Positions 7,350 to 13,930 of a DNA stretch of 14,015 bases are shown here, one piece after another. The notes under the pieces are model-generated. The model did not search any database, was not told where the DNA came from, and saw nothing but the letters and a program-made list of their open reading frames with translations. Where the stretch lies: positions 1-14,015 of the forward strand of contig JAMWBY010000032.1 of assembly GCA_023818745.1 (NCBI GenBank), written 5' to 3'. Every line of letters starts with the position of its first letter. Within the stretch, counting starts at the first letter, position 1. The stretch is from Candidatus Omnitrophota bacterium (GTDB lineage Bacteria > Ratteibacteria > UBA8468 > B48-G9 > JAFGKM01). Made by a program: the position numbers and the translations under genes.

Positions 7350-7974
7350 TTAATTTATTTTTACTTGGACAAATAGAATTTAATGGACAATTTTTACAAT
7401 TAGGATTTTTTGCTTTACAAATATTTCTCCCAAAAAGAATTAATCTAAAAGGAAAACTTATCCACTTTTCCTTTGGAACTATTTTCATTAAATCTTTTTC
7501 TATTTTTTCAGGGTCATTATTTTTTGTTAATCCCAATCTATTTGAAACTCTTTTTACATGAGTATCAACAACTATTCCTTCTGCTTTTCCGAATGCTTGC
7601 GAAAGAACTACATTTGCTGTTTTTCTTGCCACTCCTGGTAATTTTATAAGTTTTTCCATAGAGTCAGGAATTTTATTATCATATTCTTTTACAATCATTT
7701 CACTTAGTTTTTTTATATTTCTCGCTTTATTTCTATAAAAATTCACAGATTTTATATATTTTTCAATTTCTTCCAATTTGGCAGAAGCAAAATCAGAAGG
7801 TGTTTTAAATCTTTTAAAAAGTTTTTCAGTTATTTTATTTACCATTTCGTCTGTGGTTTGAGCAGAAAGAATAGTAGCGATTAAAAGTTGAAATGAACTT
7901 TTAAATTTTAAAGATGTCTTGGCATCAGGAAAAAGTTTTTCAAGTGTGTTTATTATTATTTTCAATTTTTCCAT
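7336..7974 (-). CDS. nth: Endonuclease III
   Basis: This base-excision-repair DNA glycosylase/AP lyase removes oxidised pyrimidines. The start is the ATG at 7974, giving 212 aa, close to E. coli Nth (211). The frame stays open upstream into the tRNA, but that extension is not protein. The helix-hairpin-helix LPGVARKTANVVL (112-124) carries catalytic Lys118, and Asp137 is in VVDTHVKR. The C-terminal iron-sulfur loop is intact: Cys186-X6-Cys193-X2-Cys196-X5-Cys202. No Shine-Dalgarno is present, but a near-consensus promoter ends only 7 nt before the ATG, pointing to a leaderless message. It is the first protein gene of the minus-strand operon, overlapping the LysM/LytM gene by 14 nt. Confidence 0.96.
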   Translation of the reverse strand: MEKLKIIINTLEKLFPDAKTSLKFKSSFQLLIATILSAQTTDEMVNKITEKLFKRFKTPSDFASAKLEEIEKYIKSVNFYRNKARNIKKLSEMIVKEYDNKIPDSMEKLIKLPGVARKTANVVLSQAFGKAEGIVVDTHVKRVSNRLGLTKNNDPEKIEKDLMKIVPKEKWISFPFRLILFGRNICKAKNPNCKNCPLNSICPSKNKLNENN

Positions 7975-7981
7975 TTTTAAA

Positions 7982-8010
7982 ATTTTATTTGAAAAAATTA
8001 GGCGTGTCAA
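7982..8010 (-). promoter_or_regulatory. Promoter of nth and the downstream operon
   Basis: On the minus strand there is a perfect -35 TTGACA (8010-8005), a 17-nt spacer and a -10 TAAAAT (7987-7982). Only seven bases (TTTAAAA) separate the -10 from the nth ATG, so the expected transcription start falls on or next to the A of the start codon. It sits between the tRNA 3' end (8037) and nth, allowing the repair operon to be transcribed apart from the tRNA. Confidence 0.65.
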
Positions 8011-8036
8011 CTTGTGAAAGGAAAATTTTTGAAAAG

Positions 8037-8108
8037 TGGAGATAGCCGGACTTGAACCGGCAACCTTCCGCGTGCAAGGCGGACGCTCTCCCATTGAGCT
8101 ATATCCCC
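8037..8108 (-). tRNA. tRNA-Ala (anticodon UGC)
   Basis: I folded the minus strand from 8108 to 8037 (72 nt including discriminator A). The acceptor stem is GGGGATA/TATCTCC, with the G3:U70 wobble pair that identifies alanine tRNAs. The D arm is GCTC/GAGC with a 7-nt loop containing GG, the anticodon stem is TCCGC/GCGGA with loop CTTGCAC, and the T arm is GCCGG-TTCAAGT-CCGGC. The anticodon TGC is at 8076-8074. CCA is not encoded (the next bases are CT), so it must be added by CCA nucleotidyltransferase. A consensus promoter sits directly upstream. Confidence 0.97.
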
Positions 8109-8117
8109 ATTTAATAT

Positions 8118-8147
8118 ATTATATATAAAAATTTGTGATGTTGTCAA
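8118..8147 (-). promoter_or_regulatory. Consensus promoter of tRNA-Ala
   Basis: On the minus strand there is a perfect -35 TTGACA (8147-8142), an 18-nt spacer and a perfect -10 TATAAT (8123-8118). The tRNA 5' end follows 9 nt later, so the precursor should carry a 5' leader of only about 3 nt. The -35 lies inside a 13-bp inverted repeat. Confidence 0.7.
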
Positions 8148-8150
8148 CAT
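8138..8150. repeat. 13-bp inverted repeat in the divergent promoter region
   Basis: ATGTTG-T-CAACAT forms perfect 6-bp arms around one base. It covers the whole -35 box of the tRNA-Ala promoter and lies about 22 bp upstream of the -35 of the rightward promoter. It could be an operator, or chance palindromy around TTGACA. A second inverted pair, ATTTCTAA (8149-8156) and TTAGAAAT (8180-8187), flanks a 23-nt spacer in the same gap. Confidence 0.3.
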
Positions 8151-8171
8151 TTCTAAGATGGTGTATTATTG

Positions 8172-8199
8172 TTGAAAAATTAGAAATATTATGTAAAAT
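8172..8199 (+). promoter_or_regulatory. Promoter of the polysaccharide export gene
   Basis: A -35 TTGAAA (8172-8177), a 16-nt spacer and a -10 TAAAAT (8194-8199) lie 8 nt before the ATG at 8208. No Shine-Dalgarno exists between them. The predicted transcription start (about 8206) would give a leader of about 2 nt. Confidence 0.5.
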
Positions 8200-8207
8200 T
8201 ATAGAAA

Positions 8208-10055
8208 ATGAAAAAAATTAGACATTTTTTGGGTTTTTTTATTCTTTTTGCCTTTTGTTATATTCTTAAAGGAGATATTTTTTCTGACTATCCTGAATTG
8301 AAGTTATTTGGAGAGGACTTTTTTGAAAATTTTACAATCTCTCCAAGGACTTATCAGTTGCCTTTGACCAATGATTATGTTTTAGGTTATGGAGATACTT
8401 TAATAATAAATGTATGGGGATTTTGGGAACAGGAATATCATAAAGAGATTGAAATTGATGGAAGCATATTTATACCTGGAATTGGGAAAATTTATATAGG
8501 AGGTAAAAAATTAGGAGATACAAAAAAAATAATTGAAAATAAGTTTTATGAGAAATATAGAAATATAAATGTTTCTGTTTCATGTGGAAAAGTTAGAACA
8601 ATAAATATATTTGTTTTAGGAGAAGTTAAAAAACCAGGATTTTATGAAATTTCACCATTTTTCAGTATTTTAGATGTTTTAGCAGTTGCAGGTGGTATAA
8701 CAAAAAATGGAAGTTTAAGAAAAATAGAGATAATCAGAAGTGACGGAAGTAAATTTATTTTTGATATTTATCCTTTCCTTCTAAAAGGAGAAAAACCAAA
8801 AGATTTTCTGTTTCAATCAGGAGATACCATTTTTGTTCATAAATCTGAAAATATAGTCGGAATAATAGGACCTGTAAGAAAACCTGGAATATATGAATTA
8901 AAGGACTTGAAAATAAAAGAAATAATAGAACTTTCAGGAGGTTTCCTTCCTAATGCAGATTTGTCATATATCCAGGTAGAAAGAATTGATAAGGATAAAG
9001 GTAAAATTTTGATTGATATCAAGGAAATAACAATAGATGATTTTAAACTTCAAAATTATGATGTAGTAAAAGTCCCTTCAATAAGTTCTTATTTTTATTA
9101 TCAAATTTTAGTTACAGGAGCGGTAAAAACTCAAAAAGTATATGGATGGAGAGAAGGTATTAAAATAAGCGATGTTTTAAAAAAAGAGGACTTATTACCA
9201 CTTGCAGAAACAGAAAAAGGCGAAATTGTAAGAATAGAAAATGGAACAAGAAGAATTATAAAATTTTCACCAGAAAGAATTTTCAAAGGAGAAACATCAG
9301 AAGATTTATTATTAAAACCACAGGACAAAATAATTGTATATTCAAAAGAAAGACCTGAAAAAAAGGTAGTTATTTACGGAGAAGTTCTCTATCCAGGTGA
9401 ATATGTTATTGAAAGTGGAGAAAAAATAGGCGATATTATCAAAAGAGCGGGTGGTTTTACCCATTTAGCATATCCTAAGGGAATTGTATTTTTAAGAGAA
9501 AGTATAAAGAAAGAAAAACAAAGAGAGATTGAGAAATTTGTTAAAGAAAAAAGAGAAATATTAAGTTCTGCTTTAAAAAGCACTTTAGATTCAGAGGAAA
9601 AAACACTTATAGAAAAAGGGCTTATTGCTCTTGATAAGATTTCTGAAATTGGACCTTCTGGTAGAATAGTGATAAAAATGGAAGAAATGGAAAAATTTGA
9701 AAAAAGTTCTTACAACATTCCTCTCGAAAATGGTGATATTATATATATCCCTAAAAAACCTGCCTATATTTCTATAATAGGAGAAGTAAATAACCCTACG
9801 AATATTTTATATGAAAATGGATTAAATATAAATGATTATATTTCAAAAGCAGGTGGTTTTGCAAAAGATGCTGATAGAAAAAATATATTTATTGTAAGAG
9901 TTGATGGGTCAAGCGATAAAAATATAAAAGAATTAGAACCGGGAGATACAATTATTGTTCCTTTTGAACCAAAAGAAAAAACAGCAAAGGTTATAAAAGA
10001 TATTGTTCAAATTTTCTATCAAATTGCGGTTGGTATAGGTGTTTTAATAAAATGA
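8208..10055 (+). CDS. Polysaccharide export protein, Wza-like with multiple SLBB domains
   Basis: This 615-aa secreted protein is of the outer-membrane polysaccharide export (OPX) family. A signal peptide covers about 1-23 (MKKIRHFLGFFILFAFCYIL). Cys17 is not in a convincing lipobox. The Poly_export domain runs from about 53 to 130 (VLGYGDTLIINVWG, DGSIFIPGIGKIYIGG). It is followed by five SLBB-type repeats, recognised by G-x-V-x-x-P-G and AGG motifs: about 133-180 (FVLGEVKKPGFYEI, VAGGI), 216-262 (GPVRKPGIYEL, LSGGF), 299-345 (more divergent), 387-432 (YGEVLYPGEYVI, RAGGF) and 520-567 (IGEVNNPTNI, KAGGF). A charged helical insert (about 432-480) splits the last two. A C-terminal amphipathic/hydrophobic segment (599-615) could act as the membrane-spanning helix, as in Wza. 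Its stop overlaps the next gene's ATG (ATGA). The substrate is unknown; no biosynthesis genes are visible. Confidence 0.9.
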   Translation: MKKIRHFLGFFILFAFCYILKGDIFSDYPELKLFGEDFFENFTISPRTYQLPLTNDYVLGYGDTLIINVWGFWEQEYHKEIEIDGSIFIPGIGKIYIGGKKLGDTKKIIENKFYEKYRNINVSVSCGKVRTINIFVLGEVKKPGFYEISPFFSILDVLAVAGGITKNGSLRKIEIIRSDGSKFIFDIYPFLLKGEKPKDFLFQSGDTIFVHKSENIVGIIGPVRKPGIYELKDLKIKEIIELSGGFLPNADLSYIQVERIDKDKGKILIDIKEITIDDFKLQNYDVVKVPSISSYFYYQILVTGAVKTQKVYGWREGIKISDVLKKEDLLPLAETEKGEIVRIENGTRRIIKFSPERIFKGETSEDLLLKPQDKIIVYSKERPEKKVVIYGEVLYPGEYVIESGEKIGDIIKRAGGFTHLAYPKGIVFLRESIKKEKQREIEKFVKEKREILSSALKSTLDSEEKTLIEKGLIALDKISEIGPSGRIVIKMEEMEKFEKSSYNIPLENGDIIYIPKKPAYISIIGEVNNPTNILYENGLNINDYISKAGGFAKDADRKNIFIVRVDGSSDKNIKELEPGDTIIVPFEPKEKTAKVIKDIVQIFYQIAVGIGVLIK

Positions 10056-11101
10056 ACAAAAATAAAGTTAAAAATGGTATGTTAAAGGGCAATTTTATAA
10101 AAAGGCATATTATTTTAATTGTTCTATTTTACATAGCAATTTTAAATTTATCTATTCTTTTTTATTTAATCTCGCCTAAATACTATAAAGCAACTTCTTC
10201 CATTTTACAACCACCAGAAACAGAAATAAACATTGCTTCTTTGCAAACAACAAAATTTTCAAAAGAGCCAATTTCTCTTATAAGAACAAATACGGAACTT
10301 TTCTTTTCCATACTTAATAGCAGAAGAATGAAAGACGATATTATTGAAAAATTTAATTTAATGAAGCATTACAATGTTTCAAATATTGACGAAGCAATAG
10401 AAATTCATAATAAACTTACAAATATTTACTTAACAAAAGATAAAGTAATCCAAATAGATGTTATTGATAGAGACCCTAAAGTTGCTGCTGAAATAGCAAA
10501 TTTCTATACCGAAAATCTTGATGCTTTAATTAAAGAATTGACAATTACAACTGCAAAACAAAATAGAATTTTTATTGAAAAAAGATTAAAAGAAACAACA
10601 GAATTAATTGAACAACTTGAAAAAAGATTAACAGAACTCCAAAATAAAAACAAACTTATAGTGGACCCAAACTTAACTCAAATATCAGAAGCAGGTGGTA
10701 AATTAATGGAAAGTTTAATAAATAAACAACTTGAACTTGAAAAAGAAAGACAGATTTTAAATGAGAGAGAACCTAAAATTATAATGTTAAAAAATGAAAT
10801 AAAAAAAATAGAAGAGTCGTTGACAAAATTATTAAGTTCTCAAGATGAATTAACAAGAATTTTAAGAGAGTTAAAAGTTCAGGAAACTCTTTATAATTTT
10901 TTAACTTCAAAAATGGAAGAAGCCAAAATTGACGAAACAAGAGATACCCCAGTAGTTCAGATACTTGATAAAGCACAACCTCCATCAAAAGTTTATAAAC
11001 CAAATCTAAAATTTATAATAGTACTTATAAGCAGTATTGTTGGGAGTATTGGATTTTTAACTATATTTTTTGATATTTTGAGATTTTTAGGAAGTATATA
11101 A
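10052..11101 (+). CDS. Wzz/Wzc-N-type polysaccharide co-polymerase (chain-length determinant family)
   Basis: This is a 349-aa inner-membrane protein. TM1 is at about 18-40 and is followed by the Wzz-type segment SPKYYKATSSILQPP (41-55). A periplasmic part includes the conserved ...IQIDVIDRDPKVAAEIANFY... stretch (133-152) and a long coiled coil (about 160-295). Then comes VVQILDKAQPPSKVYKPN (301-318), the proline-rich motif typical just before TM2, and TM2 at about 320-342. The C-terminus is only a few residues, so there is no BY-kinase domain as in Wzc. Its ATG overlaps the stop of the export gene (ATGA), with AGGTG about 10 nt upstream. It probably works with that exporter to span the envelope and set polymer length. 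I know of no basis for a more exact name. Confidence 0.85.
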   Translation: MNKNKVKNGMLKGNFIKRHIILIVLFYIAILNLSILFYLISPKYYKATSSILQPPETEINIASLQTTKFSKEPISLIRTNTELFFSILNSRRMKDDIIEKFNLMKHYNVSNIDEAIEIHNKLTNIYLTKDKVIQIDVIDRDPKVAAEIANFYTENLDALIKELTITTAKQNRIFIEKRLKETTELIEQLEKRLTELQNKNKLIVDPNLTQISEAGGKLMESLINKQLELEKERQILNEREPKIIMLKNEIKKIEESLTKLLSSQDELTRILRELKVQETLYNFLTSKMEEAKIDETRDTPVVQILDKAQPPSKVYKPNLKFIIVLISSIVGSIGFLTIFFDILRFLGSI

Positions 11102-11105
11102 TTTT

Positions 11106-11678
11106 ATGGGAAAGTTTCTTAAAGCATTTTTTACTCTTTTTGTTGCAATGAATGTTATTGGAATTTTACCTATCTTTTTTGTTATTACAGAGAGTTTATC
11201 TAATAAGGAAAAAAATAAAACTATTATTGAAGGGGTCTCTACTGCTTTTTTAATAACCTTTATTTTCATTTTTTTAGGAAATTGGTTATTCAAAATTCTC
11301 GGTATTGAAACCGGTGATTTTATGATTGCCTGTGGAATAGTCCTTCTTGTTTTATCAATAATGATATTGACAGAAAGTTATTATCCTAAAGAAGTAAAAA
11401 GGCAAAGAATTGCAGTAGTGCCTCTTGGAACTCCCCTTCTTGCAGGTCCTGGTCTTTTAACAACTTCAATTATGATGAGCAGTTTATATGGATATCAATT
11501 AACTGCAATTTCTCTTTTAATAGTTTCCATTATAAGTGGTTTAATTTTGTTTACAGGTGCAAAAATATATAAGATAATTGGAGAAGAAGGAATCAAAGGA
11601 ATATCAAAAATTGCAAGTTTATTCCTTGCCGGAATTGGAGTTATGATTGTTAGAAAAGGAATTGACTTTTTTAAATAA
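11106..11678 (+). CDS. MarC-family integral membrane protein
   Basis: The 190-aa protein has about six hydrophobic segments (about 5-27, 43-64, 70-90, 104-124, 132-151, 168-183). Two family motifs are recognisable: MNVIGILPIFF (15-25, related to the N-P-I-G-x-L-P-I-F motif of MarC) and VVPLGTPLLAGPGLLTT (104-120). The biochemical role of MarC/UPF0056 proteins is not established; the name comes from an E. coli locus once linked to multiple antibiotic resistance. It starts 4 nt after the Wzz-like gene with an AGGAAG Shine-Dalgarno about 12 nt upstream, so it is probably cotranscribed with the polysaccharide pair. A direct link to export is only inferred from position. Confidence 0.9.
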   Translation: MGKFLKAFFTLFVAMNVIGILPIFFVITESLSNKEKNKTIIEGVSTAFLITFIFIFLGNWLFKILGIETGDFMIACGIVLLVLSIMILTESYYPKEVKRQRIAVVPLGTPLLAGPGLLTTSIMMSSLYGYQLTAISLLIVSIISGLILFTGAKIYKIIGEEGIKGISKIASLFLAGIGVMIVRKGIDFFK

Positions 11679-11689
11679 ATGAGGTGCCT

Positions 11690-12736
11690 ATGGAAAAAAG
11701 AATTTGTGCATTTTATAATTACAAAGGAGAAATTTTTGTTGAAGAAGAACCAATCCCTAATTTAAAAGAAGGAGAAATTTTTGTTAAAGTCCATGCAAGT
11801 TTAATAAGTCCTGGAACAGAACTCGGCAATATAATTAAATTAAGAAAAAATCCAGACCCTACTAAATTTAAAAAAAGACCATTTGGCTATTCAAATTCCG
11901 GCGTAATTATAGAAGTAGGTAAAAATTGCAAAAATTTCAAAGTTGGTGATAGAGTTGCTTGTATGGGAGCAAGTTATGCTTTACATTCAAACTATGCATC
12001 TATACCACAAAACCTATGTGTTTCTTTACCAGAAGGGATAAGTTATGAAGAGGGCAGTTTCTGCCATTTAGGTGCAACTGCACTTTGGGCAGTAAGAAGA
12101 GGAACACTTGAAATAGGTGAAAATGTGGCTGTAATTGGACTTGGAATTATAGGTCAAATTATTTGTCAACTTGCTATGATTTCAGGGACTCATGTTATTG
12201 GATGGGATAAATTTGAATTAAGATTAAAAAAAGCAAAAGAAAATGGTATCTGCGAGGTGATAAATATAGAAAAAGAAGATGTCATTACAAAAACTCTTGA
12301 GTTTTCAAGAAATTATGGTATTGATACGGGATTTATATGTTTTGGTGGAGAAGCAACTGACACATTTAACTTATTATTAAAAACGATGAAAACAGCCCCT
12401 GATACTCATAAAATGGGAAAAATAGTAATTGTTGGAGGAGTTGAATTAAATATGAAATTCCCAGTCCCTTTAGGGAATATAAACATTTATCCTTCATCCA
12501 GAACTGGCCCAGGTTATCATGACAAACAATGGGAATATGGTGATGATTATCCACCTGTTTTTATCCAATGGAATACCAAAAGAAATCTTGAAGAAATTTT
12601 ATTACTTATAAAAGAAAAAAGGATAAATGTAAAATCGCTTATAACAGACAAACTTTCTTTAACTCAAATTTCAGAAGGTTGTGAAAAATTAATCCAACAT
12701 CCTGAAAAAAGTTTAGGAGTAATTTTAATTCCTTGA
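11690..12736 (+). CDS. Medium-chain dehydrogenase/reductase, non-zinc SPGTE type
   Basis: This is a 348-aa NAD(P)-dependent oxidoreductase of the alcohol/threonine dehydrogenase superfamily. I chose the ATG at 11690, placed about 5 nt after GAGG; a GTG two codons upstream (11684) is inside the Shine-Dalgarno. The N-terminal GroES-like domain covers about 1-140 and the Rossmann domain about 140-280, with VAVIGLGIIG (146-155). Asp173 at the end of the second strand (GWDKFE) favours NAD(H). The usual catalytic zinc ligands are absent: the Cys-Gly-x-Asp motif is SPGTE (40-44) and the GHE motif is GYSNSG (66-71). The structural-zinc cysteine cluster is absent too. A segment with SSRTGPGYHD and QWEYGDDYPP (269-289) is distinctive. 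The substrate is unknown. It follows marC by 11 nt and probably ends that operon. Confidence 0.85.
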   Translation: MEKRICAFYNYKGEIFVEEEPIPNLKEGEIFVKVHASLISPGTELGNIIKLRKNPDPTKFKKRPFGYSNSGVIIEVGKNCKNFKVGDRVACMGASYALHSNYASIPQNLCVSLPEGISYEEGSFCHLGATALWAVRRGTLEIGENVAVIGLGIIGQIICQLAMISGTHVIGWDKFELRLKKAKENGICEVINIEKEDVITKTLEFSRNYGIDTGFICFGGEATDTFNLLLKTMKTAPDTHKMGKIVIVGGVELNMKFPVPLGNINIYPSSRTGPGYHDKQWEYGDDYPPVFIQWNTKRNLEEILLLIKEKRINVKSLITDKLSLTQISEGCEKLIQHPEKSLGVILIP

Positions 12737-12758
12737 AAAAATTATTTTAATATTACAT

Positions 12759-12787
12759 TTGAAATTTCATTTTTAAAAGAGTAATAT
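12759..12787 (+). promoter_or_regulatory. Promoter of mnmA
   Basis: A -35 TTGAAA (12759-12764), a 17-nt spacer and a -10 TAATAT (12782-12787) lie in the 60-nt gap after the dehydrogenase gene. The ATG of mnmA follows 9 nt after the -10 with no good Shine-Dalgarno, so the predicted transcript has a leader of about 3 nt. The 10-bp palindrome TGAAATTTCA (12760-12769) overlaps the -35, and ATATTAC (12750-12756) with GTAATAT (12781-12787) forms an outer inverted repeat whose right arm is the -10. Confidence 0.5.
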
Positions 12788-12796
12788 ATTTAAAAA

Positions 12797-13879
12797 ATGG
12801 GAAAAACCAAAGTTCTTGTTGGACTTTCTGGTGGAATAGATTCCTCTATCAGTGCTCTTTTTTTAAAAAGAAAAGGATACGAAGTTATTGGTGTATTTAT
12901 GAAAATATTTGATGAAAAGTTTAAAAAATTTTTTAAAGATAAAAGTGCATGCTATGGACCTGAGGAAAAAGACATTGAAGACGTAAAAAAAATTTGTAAA
13001 ATTCTTGATATCCCTCTTTATATAATTGATTTGAAAAATGAATATCATGAAATTGTCTTAAACTATTTTAAAAAAGAATATTTAAATGGTAAAACGCCAA
13101 ATCCATGTATTATATGCAATAGATTTTTAAAATTTGACATTTTATTAAAAAAAGCATTTTTATCAGGGATAAATTTTGATTTTTTTGCTACTGGACACTA
13201 TGCAAAAGTTGAATATGATAATGAAAGAAAGAGATATATTTTGAAAAGGGGAATAGATAAGGAAAAAGACCAAAGTTATTTTCTATTTCTGTTAACTCAA
13301 GAGCAACTTTCTAAAATAATTTTTCCTCTTGGAGATTATACAAAACAACAAGTAAAAGAAATAGCCAAAAAGAATAACATACCCTTACTTGAAAAAGAAG
13401 AAAGTCAGGATTTTATAAAAGGAGACAGGTCTTTTATTTTTTGTAGTAAAGAAAATAAAGAAGGTTATATTGTAGATAAGAATGGAAATTTGCTTGGAAA
13501 ACATAAAGGGATAATATATTACACTATAGGACAGAGAAAATGGTTAGGAATAGCAAGGGGAAAACCTCTTTATGTAATTGAAATAAAAGGAGATGAAAAT
13601 AAAATTGTAGTTGGAGATGAAAAGGACTTATACAAAAATGAAATTATAGCAGAAAATGTTAATTTCATATCAATAGAAAAACTTGAAAAGGATATAGAAG
13701 TTGAGGTAAAAATAAGATATAAACACATCCCTACAAAAGCAATCATAAAACCCATAGATGAAAAAAAAGTTAAAGTTATTTTTGAAAAACCGCAGAGAGC
13801 CCCAACTCCTGGACAAGCAGTTGTATTTTATAAAAAAGACGAAGTCATTGGTGGAGGTTTCATCTCTCTTGTTACTTAA
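12797..13879 (+). CDS. mnmA: tRNA-specific 2-thiouridylase, CXXC type
   Basis: MnmA makes the 2-thiouridine at position 34 of tRNAs for Lys, Glu and Gln. The 360-aa length is normal. The PP-loop ATP-binding motif SGGIDSS is at 11-17, ATGHYA at 131-136, KDQSYFL at 157-163, and YYTIGQRKWLGI at 241-252. A C-terminal beta-barrel region runs to APTPGQAVVFY (335-345). The catalytic loop reads TPNPCIICN (100-108), giving Cys104 and Cys107, where E. coli MnmA has Asp-x-x-Cys. The second catalytic Cys of E. coli (Cys199, in GICFI) is missing: the region reads ESQDFIKGDRS (202-212). Cys52 (ACYGPEE) is another candidate ligand. This pattern fits the C-type enzymes proposed to bind an iron-sulfur cluster. 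It has its own promoter and an apparently leaderless start. Confidence 0.95.
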   Translation: MGKTKVLVGLSGGIDSSISALFLKRKGYEVIGVFMKIFDEKFKKFFKDKSACYGPEEKDIEDVKKICKILDIPLYIIDLKNEYHEIVLNYFKKEYLNGKTPNPCIICNRFLKFDILLKKAFLSGINFDFFATGHYAKVEYDNERKRYILKRGIDKEKDQSYFLFLLTQEQLSKIIFPLGDYTKQQVKEIAKKNNIPLLEKEESQDFIKGDRSFIFCSKENKEGYIVDKNGNLLGKHKGIIYYTIGQRKWLGIARGKPLYVIEIKGDENKIVVGDEKDLYKNEIIAENVNFISIEKLEKDIEVEVKIRYKHIPTKAIIKPIDEKKVKVIFEKPQRAPTPGQAVVFYKKDEVIGGGFISLVT

Positions 13880-13880
13880 T

Positions 13881-13909
13881 TTTACATATTTTAAAATTTA
13901 TGATATAAA
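13881..13909 (+). promoter_or_regulatory. Promoter of the truncated last gene
   Basis: A -35 TTTACA (13881-13886), a 17-nt spacer and a -10 TATAAA (13904-13909) begin 1 nt after the mnmA stop. The predicted start near 13916 gives a leader of about 15 nt that includes the AAGGAAG Shine-Dalgarno of the next gene. Confidence 0.5.
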
Positions 13910-13930
13910 ATAAAAAATAAGGAAGATAAA

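Noticed and set aside
7289..7561. 90-codon plus-strand open frame opposite nth and the LysM/LytM gene
   Set aside because: It is antisense to conserved coding sequence including the nth iron-sulfur loop. No initiation signal or family motif is visible.
8001..8036. Rho-independent terminator after tRNA-Ala
   Set aside because: No GC stem followed by a T-run could be drawn on the minus strand between the tRNA and nth. The T-run present is part of the nth promoter spacer.
7975..8094. In-frame N-terminal extension of nth through the tRNA gene
   Set aside because: The extra 40 residues are the translation of tRNA-Ala and its spacer, including a segment read from the T and anticodon arms. A promoter lies between the tRNA and the ATG at 7974, and the 212-aa form matches the family length.
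8837..9583. Three open frames of about 61-65 codons on the minus strand inside the export gene
   Set aside because: They are antisense shadows of a long plus-strand gene with clear domain structure. They have no Shine-Dalgarno and no recognisable family.
11097..11102. TATAAT just upstream of the MarC gene
   Set aside because: It ends only 3 nt before the ATG, and no -35 lies at 16-18 nt. A leader starting here would exclude the AGGAAG Shine-Dalgarno and begin inside the coding region.
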